Assembly: GCA_036263455.1 (NCBI GenBank)
Contig: DATAGZ010000010.1
Coordinates: forward strand, 1 to 64,000
Source: DATAGZ01 sp036263455
GTDB taxonomy: Bacteria; Pseudomonadota; Alphaproteobacteria; Dongiales; Dongiaceae
Reading direction: 5' to 3'
DNA length: 64,000 nucleotides
A program made the position numbers and the translations under genes. The notes beneath the pieces are model-generated. The model did not search any database. It was not told the origin of the DNA and was given only the letters and a program-made list of their open reading frames with translations. Shown here one piece after another: positions 45,343 to 54,036 of the stretch; position 1 is the first letter of the stretch; every line of letters starts with the position of its first letter.

Positions 45343-46659
45343 CTAGCTGCGCTGAGCCACCGCGTCGACGTCCGGCACGACCAGGCAAGCATTGTGTTTG
45401 GCGCGCAGATTGCGGCAGGCGGACTCCGCCGCCTTACGGGTGAAGCCTGCCACGATGGCCCGGAATACGGGGCCGGAATCATTGCCGGATTGATCGACCA
45501 TCACGCGGGTATTCTGAGCCAGGGTAGAGAGTTGTTTCCGCGCGTTACGCGCTGCCTTGCTGGCGTGGGCGTACCGATTATAGGCGCCTACCTGAATACC
45601 ATAGCTCGATGCGGCGGCAAGCTGTGCCGCCGGCTGCTTGGTTTTGATCCGCGAGGCTTTCTTGAGCGTCTTATTCACTACAGGCGCAACGCTCGCCGCC
45701 GCCGTGCGGCTGGCCGGCGTTTCGCTGAAGCTTTGCAAGGTCTGCTCAACGATATCAAACTCGTCCGTTCCGCCTTGGGCCGCGGCGACATCGAAACCGT
45801 CATTCGGTCCTGTGGAGAGCGGTGGCGCCTTGGCGATAAGCGTTTCGCCCTTCGCTGCATTCGGGTTGGTGAATCCCCGGTCCAACATCGCTTCCATCTG
45901 GCGGTCGCGGGAAAAGGGGCTCTCGCCGCCTAGCACGACGCCTACCAGACGGCGGCCGTTGCGTTCGGCCGATGTGACCAGATTGAAACCCGAGAGGCGG
46001 ACATAGCCGGTCTTGATGCCATCGGCGCCGGTGTATTTCTGCATGACATGATTATGGCCAGTATAGGTCACGCCATGATAGGTGAAGCTGTTGGATGAAA
46101 AATAATGATAGTACTGCGGGAAATCGCGCAGCAGGGCGATTCCTAGGATCGCCATGTCCCTGGCCGTCGTCTGATTGTCGGGATCGGGCAGACCGGAAGG
46201 ATTATCGAAGCGGGTGCTGGTCATGCCGAGTCTTCTGGCGGTGGCGGTCATGCGTTTTGCAAAACTCCATTCCGAGCCGTTCAACCGTTCCGCGACGGCC
46301 GTCGCCACGTCATTGGCCGAACGGACGATCACGGCATAAATCGCCGTCTCCACCGTGATCCGGTCACCGTTCTTGACATTGAGATTGGTAGCTGCCTTGC
46401 CAGCCGAATTGGTGGAGAAAGTAAGCTGATCGGTAAGGCCGACTTTGTGACGCTTCAGATCCTCGAAAAGACAGTAGAGCGTCATCATCTTGGTCAGCGA
46501 GGCGGGATAAGTGCGTTGATCGGGATTGTGGGATTCAAGAACCTGGCCAGTTTGCGCATCGACCAATATGTTCGCCTGGACGGGTGTGGCCTGGGAAGTG
46601 AGGGGGGCGAGGAACAGACTCGCGAGAATGAACATGAAGCCTATACGATGTTGCTGCAT
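45343..46659 (-). CDS. D-alanyl-D-alanine carboxypeptidase with C-terminal SPOR domain
   Basis: A 438-residue DacC/DacF-type penicillin-binding protein. The signal peptide covers residues 1-24. Active-site motifs are SLTK (Ser54-Lys57), SAN (114-116) and KTG (216-218). A linker at about 280-350 leads to a SPOR domain (about 358-430: YGIQVGAYNRYAHASKAA), which binds denuded septal peptidoglycan. The usual PBP5 membrane anchor helix is replaced by SPOR, pointing to trimming of stem peptides at the division site. Confidence 0.92.
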   Translation of the reverse strand: MQQHRIGFMFILASLFLAPLTSQATPVQANILVDAQTGQVLESHNPDQRTYPASLTKMMTLYCLFEDLKRHKVGLTDQLTFSTNSAGKAATNLNVKNGDRITVETAIYAVIVRSANDVATAVAERLNGSEWSFAKRMTATARRLGMTSTRFDNPSGLPDPDNQTTARDMAILGIALLRDFPQYYHYFSSNSFTYHGVTYTGHNHVMQKYTGADGIKTGYVRLSGFNLVTSAERNGRRLVGVVLGGESPFSRDRQMEAMLDRGFTNPNAAKGETLIAKAPPLSTGPNDGFDVAAAQGGTDEFDIVEQTLQSFSETPASRTAAASVAPVVNKTLKKASRIKTKQPAAQLAAASSYGIQVGAYNRYAHASKAARNARKQLSTLAQNTRVMVDQSGNDSGPVFRAIVAGFTRKAAESACRNLRAKHNACLVVPDVDAVAQRS

Positions 46660-46762
46660 CTGGAAAACCCCCTCAGCGACTCGGAATTAAGCGTAAGCAA
46701 AACGCCGAGTCATGTCCAGAATATTATGACAGGGGTGAAGGATAACCGTGAGGAGACACAGG

Positions 46763-47482
46763 ATGGATTTACGAATTCTTCATCGCCGAGCGTATCAGCT
46801 AGGTGTCATCCTTTGCTTCTTATGGGCGTGCCATTACGATCCTCATCAATCTGGGGGGATCGATAATCCAGTCTATCGGAAGTTGGCTTGGTTTTCGTAT
46901 CTGGATGGTTCGGATATTCGCGACGGGTGTGTCGCTGGCAGCCCCGTCCGGTATCGGCTGATCTATAACGGCCAATACGAAAAGCAGGTACGCAGCTACG
47001 AGATAAGCGCCACCGGAGCCGGCGCTACTCTGCTGGCACGGAGCGCGAGCGGACTGGGTACACTCAATTTCACGCTGGGTTCTCCCAGCGACATATTCGG
47101 GCCGTGGCGCTGGCGCACCGCGCGCGTCACCCTTACGCCGGAGGAATACCGAGACTTCCGCGCTCTATTAGCGCAGTCGGGTTTTCACGATGGTGCCCCT
47201 AACGGCAAGCGTCTCTATTCCCGAGATTACTACTGGGTGGCGCAAGGGTGCGAGGATGGACGTTATTATTTTAACGCATGGGTGCATGCCCAGGGCGATT
47301 TCACCCGCGTTCGTTTTTCCAATTTCCTGCTAGCTCACGATCAAACGGGCGATGCATTTCGTCCGCCCCGTCCGGTCAGCGCGGCGGAGAGGGAGGAAAG
47401 GCTCAATCCGCAAAACAGAAGTTCGGATCCGATCTTCGTCTTAACGGTTAGAGATAATGGAATCGGCGGCGTGACGCGGTAG
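46763..47482 (+). CDS. Putative lipoprotein of unknown function
   Basis: A 239-residue protein I do not recognise. The N-terminus MDLRILHRRAYQLGVILCFLWAC is a probable lipoprotein signal with the acylated Cys in LWAC. The mature part is beta-rich with VRYRLIYNGQYEKQVRSYEI, an aromatic-rich RDYYWVAQGCEDGRYYF and a cysteine pair (DGCVAG and GCEDG) that may form a disulphide. The start at 46763 is preferred for GAGGAG 7 bases upstream; a GTG at 46748 would add five residues. Divergent from the carboxypeptidase. Confidence 0.7.
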   Translation: MDLRILHRRAYQLGVILCFLWACHYDPHQSGGIDNPVYRKLAWFSYLDGSDIRDGCVAGSPVRYRLIYNGQYEKQVRSYEISATGAGATLLARSASGLGTLNFTLGSPSDIFGPWRWRTARVTLTPEEYRDFRALLAQSGFHDGAPNGKRLYSRDYYWVAQGCEDGRYYFNAWVHAQGDFTRVRFSNFLLAHDQTGDAFRPPRPVSAAEREERLNPQNRSSDPIFVLTVRDNGIGGVTR

Positions 47483-47554
47483 CCGAACCGGGCAGGCGGA
47501 AGATTTGCCGCTTGACCCTTAACCTTTGATCCGCAACCATTATATATACTGGGA

Positions 47555-47914
47555 ATGAAGGTGAAGATGGTTCCATCGTGGCAAATGCAACAGGAAGGTA
47601 ATGGCAACAAACGCCCCCAACCCGTGTTTGGGGTGGCGATCAAGGCGCGGCCTAAGACCAAAAAGCCCGCTCTTTATAAGGTCTTGTTGTTAAATGACGA
47701 TTATACACCTATGGAATTCGTGGTTCATGTGCTCGAGCAATTCTTCCAGAAGGACCGGCAATCCGCCACGGAAATTATGCTCCACGTTCACCAACGCGGA
47801 GTAGGCGTGTGCGGTGTTTATACATATGAGGTGGCGGAGACCAAGGTAGCCCTGGTCGTAGATGTGGCCCGCCGCCACGAGCACCCGCTGCAGTGCACAA
47901 TGGAAAAGGCCTAA
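47555..47914 (+). CDS. clpS: ATP-dependent Clp protease adaptor ClpS
   Basis: A 119-residue N-recognin adaptor that delivers N-degron substrates to ClpAP. LYKVLLLNDDYTPMEFVVHVL contains the N-end-rule pocket (Asn-Asp and Met). HVHQRGVGVCGVYTYEVAETK completes the fold. The flexible N-terminal 38 residues needed for ClpA engagement are present. Starts at 47555 or 47567 are possible. It is followed 22 bp later by clpA. Bpt, which creates N-degrons, is also in the window. Confidence 0.95.
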   Translation: MKVKMVPSWQMQQEGNGNKRPQPVFGVAIKARPKTKKPALYKVLLLNDDYTPMEFVVHVLEQFFQKDRQSATEIMLHVHQRGVGVCGVYTYEVAETKVALVVDVARRHEHPLQCTMEKA

Positions 47915-47936
47915 GGGCCGGAAAGGAAGGCTGAGC

Positions 47937-50231
47937 ATGCTGTCGACCAATTTGGAGCAGACGCTGCATCGGGCGCTGGCGCTGGCTGGCGAACGTCACC
48001 ATGATTTTGCGACGCTTGAGCACCTCCTGCTTGCCCTGACCGATGACCCGGACGCCCTGGCCGTGCTGCGGGCTTGCAATATCAATGTCGAGCGGTTGAA
48101 ACGCGAACTTACGGACTTCATCGACAATCAACTCTCTACGATAGCGCGCACCGAGGGTGTGGATGCCAAGCCCACGCCGGGATTCCAGCGGGTGCTCCAG
48201 CGCGCTGTCATTCATGTGCAATCTTCGGGACGATCGGAGGTAACCGGCGCCAACCTGCTGGTCGCGCTCTTCTCCGAGCGCGAGAGCCACGCTGTTTACT
48301 TCCTGCAGGAGCAGGAGATGACCCGCCTGGATGCCGTCAATTATATCAGCCATGGTATCGCCAAGCTCGCGAGCCGCACCGAGGCAAAACGGGTGCGCGG
48401 TTCCCCCGATCACGAGCCCGACCAGGGCGCGAAGACCGGCCCCGAGGCACTCGAAACCTATTGCGTCAATTTGAACGCCAAGGCGCAGGAGGGCAAGATC
48501 GATCCCTTGATCGGGCGCGACAAGGAAGTCTCCCGCACCATCCAGGTCTTATGTCGCCGCCAGAAGAACAACCCTCTATTCGTCGGGGATCCGGGCGTGG
48601 GGAAAACGGCGATTGCCGAAGGGCTTGCGCTCAGGATCGTCCGCGGCGAAGTACCCGAGGTTCTCTCGAATGCGGTGATCTACAGTCTCGACATGGGTAC
48701 GCTCCTCGCCGGGACTCGCTATCGCGGCGATTTCGAGGAGCGGCTCAAGGCGGTCGTCAAGGAGCTCGAAAACCTCGAAGGGGCCATCCTTTTCATCGAT
48801 GAGATCCATACGGTGATCGGCGCGGGTGCGACGTCGGGAGGATCGCTCGATGCCTCCAATCTTCTCAAGCCGGCTTTGGCCAGCGGCATGCTGCGCTGCA
48901 TCGGTTCGACTACGTATAAGGAATATCGCGGCCATTTCGAGAAAGACCGGGCCCTGGTGCGCCGCTTCCAAAAAATCGATGTGAACGAACCGTCCCTGGA
49001 AGATTCCATCAAGATTCTCAAGGGGTTGAAACCTTATTACGAGCAGCACCACAAAGTGCACTATACCAACGAGGCGATCCGGGGGGCGGTCGAGCTCTCC
49101 GCCCGCTATATCGGCGATCGCAAATTGCCCGACAAGGCCATCGATATCATCGACGAGGTCGGGGCCGCCCAGATGCTGGTGCCGGAAGCCAAGCGCAAGC
49201 GGACGATCAGCCTCAAGGATGTCGAAGCGGTCGTGGCAGGCATCGCCCGTATTCCCCCGAAGTCCGTCTCCCGTGACGACAAAGCGGTGCTGGCCAATCT
49301 TGATCGCGATTTAAAAACGCTTGTCTTCGGTCAAGATGCGGCGATCGAGGCCCTGGTAGCCGCGATCAAGCTGGCGCGAGCCGGCCTGCGCGATCAGGAG
49401 AAGCCCATAGGTTCCTATCTCTTTTCTGGACCGACCGGCGTGGGCAAGACGGAGGTCGCGCGCCAGCTCGCCCGCTCGCTGGGTATCGAGCTTATCCGTT
49501 TCGACATGTCGGAATATATGGAGCGGCATACGGTATCGCGCCTGCTCGGCGCGCCTCCGGGCTATGTCGGGTTCGACCAGGGCGGGTTGCTGACCGATGC
49601 CATCGATCAGCACCCCCACGCGGTCCTGCTGCTCGATGAAATCGAGAAGGCCCATCCCGATCTCTTCAATGTCCTGCTTCAGGTCATGGATCACGGCAAG
49701 TTGACCGACCACAACGGCAAGCAAGTAGATTTCCGCAACGTTATCTTGATCATGACGACGAATGCAGGCGCCCAGGAAATGGCGCGTCACGCGATTGGGT
49801 TCGCCCGCGAGGTCAGGGTAGGCGAGGATACCGAGGCCATCAACAAGACCTTCTCGCCCGAATTCCGTAACCGGCTCGACCAGATCATCCCCTTCGGTGG
49901 CCTTACCCCGGCGACCATTGCCCGGGTGGTGGACAAGTTCATCATCCAGCTCGAAGCCCAACTCTCCGAACGCCACGTGTCGATCGAGCTCAGCGAGGCC
50001 GCCCGTGCTTGGCTTGCCCGCAAAGGCTACGACCCGCTTTACGGCGCTCGTCCTTTGGCCCGCGTCATTCAGGACAATATCAAGAAGCCGCTGGCCGAGG
50101 AGCTCCTGTTCGGCAAGCTCGAAAAGGGCGGAATCGTCAAGGTGGAAGTCGATCAGGCGAATGATAAGCTGATATTCACGGTCGCCGAGGGCAAGGCTCC
50201 TCTTCCGTCCGAGGAAGAAATAAAAGTATAA
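47937..50231 (+). CDS. clpA: ATP-dependent Clp protease ATP-binding subunit ClpA
   Basis: A 764-residue AAA+ unfoldase of the ClpAP protease. The Clp N domain covers residues 1-145. The first AAA module has Walker A GDPGVGKTA and the second GPTGVGKTE. The arginine-finger and C-terminal D2-small domains are complete. The start at 47937 has GGAAAGGAAGG just upstream and matches the ClpA N-terminus (LEQTLHRALALA). It forms the standard clpS-clpA operon. Confidence 0.97.
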   Translation: MLSTNLEQTLHRALALAGERHHDFATLEHLLLALTDDPDALAVLRACNINVERLKRELTDFIDNQLSTIARTEGVDAKPTPGFQRVLQRAVIHVQSSGRSEVTGANLLVALFSERESHAVYFLQEQEMTRLDAVNYISHGIAKLASRTEAKRVRGSPDHEPDQGAKTGPEALETYCVNLNAKAQEGKIDPLIGRDKEVSRTIQVLCRRQKNNPLFVGDPGVGKTAIAEGLALRIVRGEVPEVLSNAVIYSLDMGTLLAGTRYRGDFEERLKAVVKELENLEGAILFIDEIHTVIGAGATSGGSLDASNLLKPALASGMLRCIGSTTYKEYRGHFEKDRALVRRFQKIDVNEPSLEDSIKILKGLKPYYEQHHKVHYTNEAIRGAVELSARYIGDRKLPDKAIDIIDEVGAAQMLVPEAKRKRTISLKDVEAVVAGIARIPPKSVSRDDKAVLANLDRDLKTLVFGQDAAIEALVAAIKLARAGLRDQEKPIGSYLFSGPTGVGKTEVARQLARSLGIELIRFDMSEYMERHTVSRLLGAPPGYVGFDQGGLLTDAIDQHPHAVLLLDEIEKAHPDLFNVLLQVMDHGKLTDHNGKQVDFRNVILIMTTNAGAQEMARHAIGFAREVRVGEDTEAINKTFSPEFRNRLDQIIPFGGLTPATIARVVDKFIIQLEAQLSERHVSIELSEAARAWLARKGYDPLYGARPLARVIQDNIKKPLAEELLFGKLEKGGIVKVEVDQANDKLIFTVAEGKAPLPSEEEIKV

Positions 50232-50261
50232 CAGCAGGCGGCCTGGGCCGTAGGGGGGGAC

Positions 50262-51794
50262 GTGCGGGATATTCTTCAGCTTCTCGAAGAAAAGCGGGCG
50301 GCCGCGCGTTCGGGTGGCGGCCCGCTTCGTATGGCTCAACAGCACGAGAAAGGACGGCTGACCGCCCGGGAGCGAATCGAGCTGCTTCTCGATCCTGGCA
50401 CGTTCGAGGAATGGGGTATGTTCGTCGAGCATCGCTCCGCCGATTTCGGTATGGGCGAGCAAAAAGTTCCAGGTGACGGTGTCGTCACAGGATATGGCAA
50501 GGTCAATGGCCGCCTGGTCTTCGTGTTCAGTCAGGACTTCACGGTCTTCGGCGGGTCGCTCTCGGAAATGCATGCCCGCAAAATTTGCAAGGTCATGGAC
50601 CAGGCCATGCAGGTCGGTGCACCGGTTATCGGCCTCAATGATTCGGGCGGTGCCCGCATTCAGGAAGGCGTGGGTTCGCTTGCCGGCTATGCCGAAGTGT
50701 TTCAGCGTAACATTCTCGCCTCGGGTGTGATTCCGCAACTATCCCTGATCATGGGGCCTTGCGCAGGCGGTGCGGTCTATTCGCCGGCCATGACGGATTT
50801 CATTTTCATGGTACGGGATTCTTCTTACATGTTCGTGACCGGGCCCGAAGTCGTGAAGACTGTGACGCACGAAAGCGTCACCCTGGAGGAACTGGGCGGC
50901 GCTACTGCGCACAGCCAGAAATCAGGAGTGGCAGACTTGGCTTTCGCTAACGACGTCGAGGCGCTGCTCGAAACCCGGCGCTTTCTTGGCTATCTTCCAG
51001 ATTCCAACCGCGGGCGTGCGCCGTCTCTGCCTAGCGACGATCCGGTCGACCGGGTGGATAACGCGCTCGACAGTTTAATCCCTGCCAATCCCCATCAACC
51101 CTACGACATGAAAGAGCTGGTGACCACCATCGCCGACGAGGCGGAATTTTTTGAACTGCAGCCTGATTATGCCCGTAATATCATCACTGGCTTCATCCGG
51201 CTCGCCGGACAAAGCGTGGGAATCGTCGCCAACCAACCTATGGTATTGGCAGGCTGTCTCGATATTGACGCTGCCCGTAAGGCCGCGCGGTTCGTGCGGT
51301 TTTGCGATTGCTTTCATATCCCGCTGGTCACTTTCGTCGACGTGCCGGGCTTCCTCCCGGGGACCGCCCAGGAACATAGTGGAATCATCAAGCATGGCGC
51401 GAAGCTGCTCTTTGCTTTTGGCGAGGCGACCGTGCCCAAGGTGACGCTAATTACCCGCAAGGCGTACGGCGGCGCCTACGACGTCATGAGTTCGCAGCAT
51501 CTGCGCGGAGATGTGAATTATGCGTGGCCGAGTGCCGAGATCGCGGTGATGGGTCCCAAGGGCGCCGTCGAAATAATTTTCCGGCGCGACGGCGCCGATC
51601 CCGAAAAGCTCACCCAACTGACCGAAGAATATCGCCGCACGTTCGCAACACCCTTCAAGGCGGCCGCGCATGGTTTCATCGATGATATCATCATGCCGCA
51701 TTCGACCCGGCGCCGTATTATCAAGGCGCTTGCGATGCTTAAGGAAAAAGAGCTTCGCAATCCCTGGAAGAAGCACGACAATATACCGCTGTGA
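50262..51794 (+). CDS. pccB: Propionyl-CoA carboxylase beta subunit
   Basis: A 510-residue acyl-CoA carboxyltransferase subunit. The N-terminal half has GRLTARERIELLLDPGTF and DSGGARIQEGV, with IMGPCAGGAVYSPA for the acyl-CoA oxyanion. The C-terminal half has VDVPGFLPGTAQEHSGIIKHGAK and RKAYGGAYDVMSS. Length and motifs fit PccB more than AccD. GTG start at 50262 with a run of G upstream. It overlaps or abuts pccA. The complex makes methylmalonyl-CoA in the cytoplasm. Confidence 0.94.
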   Translation: MRDILQLLEEKRAAARSGGGPLRMAQQHEKGRLTARERIELLLDPGTFEEWGMFVEHRSADFGMGEQKVPGDGVVTGYGKVNGRLVFVFSQDFTVFGGSLSEMHARKICKVMDQAMQVGAPVIGLNDSGGARIQEGVGSLAGYAEVFQRNILASGVIPQLSLIMGPCAGGAVYSPAMTDFIFMVRDSSYMFVTGPEVVKTVTHESVTLEELGGATAHSQKSGVADLAFANDVEALLETRRFLGYLPDSNRGRAPSLPSDDPVDRVDNALDSLIPANPHQPYDMKELVTTIADEAEFFELQPDYARNIITGFIRLAGQSVGIVANQPMVLAGCLDIDAARKAARFVRFCDCFHIPLVTFVDVPGFLPGTAQEHSGIIKHGAKLLFAFGEATVPKVTLITRKAYGGAYDVMSSQHLRGDVNYAWPSAEIAVMGPKGAVEIIFRRDGADPEKLTQLTEEYRRTFATPFKAAAHGFIDDIIMPHSTRRRIIKALAMLKEKELRNPWKKHDNIPL

Positions 51795-51796
51795 CC

Positions 51797-53761
51797 ATGT
51801 TTGCTAAATTGCTCGTCGCAAATCGGGGCGAGATCGCCTGCCGCATCATTCGTACCGCGCGGCGCATGGGTATTCGAACGGTGGCGGTCTATTCCGACGC
51901 CGACGCCGACGCGCTGCATGTGCGCATGGCGGACGAAGCGGTGGCCATCGGCCCACCGCCCGCTCGAGACTCCTACCTCAACATTGCCGCCCTCCTCGAA
52001 GCATGCCGCGCGAGCGGCGCGCAGGCGGTTCATCCCGGTTATGGCTTCCTATCGGAGAGCGCTGATTTTGCCCGCGTCCTCGGCGATAACGGCTTGGTCT
52101 TCGTCGGTCCCAATCCGAAGGCGATTGCCGCGATGGGTGACAAGATCGCTTCCAAGGCACTGGCCCGCAATGCCGGCGTCGCAATCATTCCTGGTTATAT
52201 TGGAGTGGTCGAGGACGCAGCCCAGGCGCGCGCCGTCGCCGCAGATATCGGTTATCCCGTCATGATCAAGGCCAGCGCGGGCGGTGGGGGCAAAGGCATG
52301 CGGCTTGCCCGCAACGATGAAGAGTTGATCCAGGGGCTGCAATCGGCACGGTCCGAGGCAAGATCCAGCTTTGCCGATGACCGGCTCCTGATAGAAAAAT
52401 ATATCGAGCGGCCGCGCCATATCGAAATTCAGGTTCTCGGCGACCGGTTCGGCAATATCATTCATCTGGGCGAACGGGAATGTTCCATTCAGCGGCGCCA
52501 TCAGAAAATCATAGAGGAGGCGCCGAGCCCCGCGCTCGACGAAGACCTGCGCGCCGAGATGGGTGCCCAGGCCGTTTCGCTTGCGCGCAAGGTTGGCTAT
52601 GATTCAGCCGGTACCGTCGAGTTCGTGCTCGGCCGCGATCGCCGCTTCTATTTCCTCGAGATGAATACGCGCCTGCAGGTGGAGCATCCCGTGACCGAGC
52701 TCGTCACCGGCTGCGATCTGGTCGAATGGATGATCCGGATCGCCGCGGGCGAGCGGCTCACGCTGGCCCAGCAAGACGTTCGCCTGCAGGGGGCAGCTAT
52801 CGAAGCCCGTCTCTATGCCGAGGATCCCGAGCGCAATTTCCTTCCTTCGATTGGGCGCATCACGCGCTATGTCGAGCCTGCAGGCTTGAGGATCGATAGC
52901 GGCGTTTATGAGGGCGCCGCCGTATCGCTTTATTACGATCCGATGCTGGCCAAGCTAATCGCCCTTGGAAAGAGTCGCGAGGAGGCCGCCCGCGCGCTTG
53001 CCGAGGGCCTAGGCCGGATGGAACTCGAAGGCGTGGGGCACAATGCGGACTTTCTCCAATCCGTTCTCCTCGAAAAGGATTTCCTGGCTGGCGCCCTGTC
53101 CACGGATTTCCTGGCCGAGCATTATGCAGAGGGTTTCCATGGCCGTATGCTTTCCGAGGAGGAATGTCGCCATGCTTTCGCTCTCCTGGCGCTCGCCCAT
53201 CACCTCTTGGCGCATCGCCTTCCAGGCTTCGGAGATAAAGAGCAGGGCGAGTGGGTGATCCTTACCGGCGCGGATCAAAGGGCCGCTCATGTATCGCGCG
53301 TGGGCGAGGCCTGGCATGTCGCGCTCAAATGCGCAGAAGCGAAAGAAGTGACCCTCATGCTCGATTGGCGATTTCACGAGCGCATTATCACTGCGCGTAT
53401 CGACGGCACTCCTCGCCTTGCCCGGTTTTACCGGAATGGCCAGGAATACGATCTGCATTACCAGGGCGCGCGGATCAGTGCGCGCGTGCTTACGCCCCGC
53501 GCCGCCGAGCTCATGCGATTCATGCCCAAGCCGCGACCCGCGGCCGCGCTCTCGGCGCTGCTCGCTCCGATGCCAGGCATGATCAAGGAGATCCTGGTCG
53601 AGGCGGGGGATCAGGTCAAGACTGGCCAAGATCTTTGCGTGATCGAGGCAATGAAAATGGAAAATGTGCTGCGCGCCGAATTCGACGGCACGGTCGGGCA
53701 GGTCAAAGTCGCGGCCGGCCAATCGGTCGCGGCCGACGACATCTTGCTCGAATTCGCATGA
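51797..53761 (+). CDS. pccA: Propionyl-CoA carboxylase alpha subunit, biotin carboxylase and BCCP
   Basis: A 654-residue biotin-dependent subunit. The biotin carboxylase domain (1-445) starts KLLVANRGEIACRI and has the ATP-grasp loop KASAGGGGKGMRL and EMNTRLQVEHPVTE. A bridging domain follows, then the biotinyl domain with the attachment lysine in EAMKMENVL. The ATG at 51797 matches the family start. A GTG at 51791 overlapping the pccB stop would add two residues. Its own stop overlaps acyP. Confidence 0.95.
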   Translation: MFAKLLVANRGEIACRIIRTARRMGIRTVAVYSDADADALHVRMADEAVAIGPPPARDSYLNIAALLEACRASGAQAVHPGYGFLSESADFARVLGDNGLVFVGPNPKAIAAMGDKIASKALARNAGVAIIPGYIGVVEDAAQARAVAADIGYPVMIKASAGGGGKGMRLARNDEELIQGLQSARSEARSSFADDRLLIEKYIERPRHIEIQVLGDRFGNIIHLGERECSIQRRHQKIIEEAPSPALDEDLRAEMGAQAVSLARKVGYDSAGTVEFVLGRDRRFYFLEMNTRLQVEHPVTELVTGCDLVEWMIRIAAGERLTLAQQDVRLQGAAIEARLYAEDPERNFLPSIGRITRYVEPAGLRIDSGVYEGAAVSLYYDPMLAKLIALGKSREEAARALAEGLGRMELEGVGHNADFLQSVLLEKDFLAGALSTDFLAEHYAEGFHGRMLSEEECRHAFALLALAHHLLAHRLPGFGDKEQGEWVILTGADQRAAHVSRVGEAWHVALKCAEAKEVTLMLDWRFHERIITARIDGTPRLARFYRNGQEYDLHYQGARISARVLTPRAAELMRFMPKPRPAAALSALLAPMPGMIKEILVEAGDQVKTGQDLCVIEAMKMENVLRAEFDGTVGQVKVAAGQSVAADDILLEFA

Positions 53762-54033
53762 TCGCGCGCCGGTTGCGAATCTCGGGGCGCGTCCAGGGTG
53801 TGGGTTTTCGCGACTGGTTCGCCAGGGCCGCGCGCCAGCGCCACGTCGAAGGCTGGGTCCGCAACCGCATCGACGGCACAGTCGAAGCATTGTGCGTGGG
53901 TGAAGCGGAGGATGTCGAGGCGCTCATCCAGGCGGCGCATGCCGGGCCGGCTCTGGCACGCGTAACCGCAATCGATGTCACGCCGGCAGAGGGAATTGTC
54001 GCCGAGGGTTTTCGTAAACTACCTACGGTCTGA
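53758..54033 (+). CDS. acyP: Acylphosphatase
   Basis: A 91-residue enzyme hydrolysing acyl phosphates such as 1,3-bisphosphoglycerate and carbamoyl phosphate. GRVQGVGFRDW contains the catalytic Arg18 and VEGWVRNRIDGTVEAL the catalytic Asn36. It starts in the pccA stop (ATGA). The 3' end lies 3 bp from the convergent serA stop. Confidence 0.94.
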   Translation: MIARRLRISGRVQGVGFRDWFARAARQRHVEGWVRNRIDGTVEALCVGEAEDVEALIQAAHAGPALARVTAIDVTPAEGIVAEGFRKLPTV

Positions 54034-54036
54034 GGA

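Noticed and set aside
50262..53761. Acetyl-CoA carboxylase (accD/accC-accB)
   Set aside because: Beta subunit length (510), its motifs and the single chain joining biotin carboxylase to the biotinyl domain fit propionyl-CoA carboxylase better.
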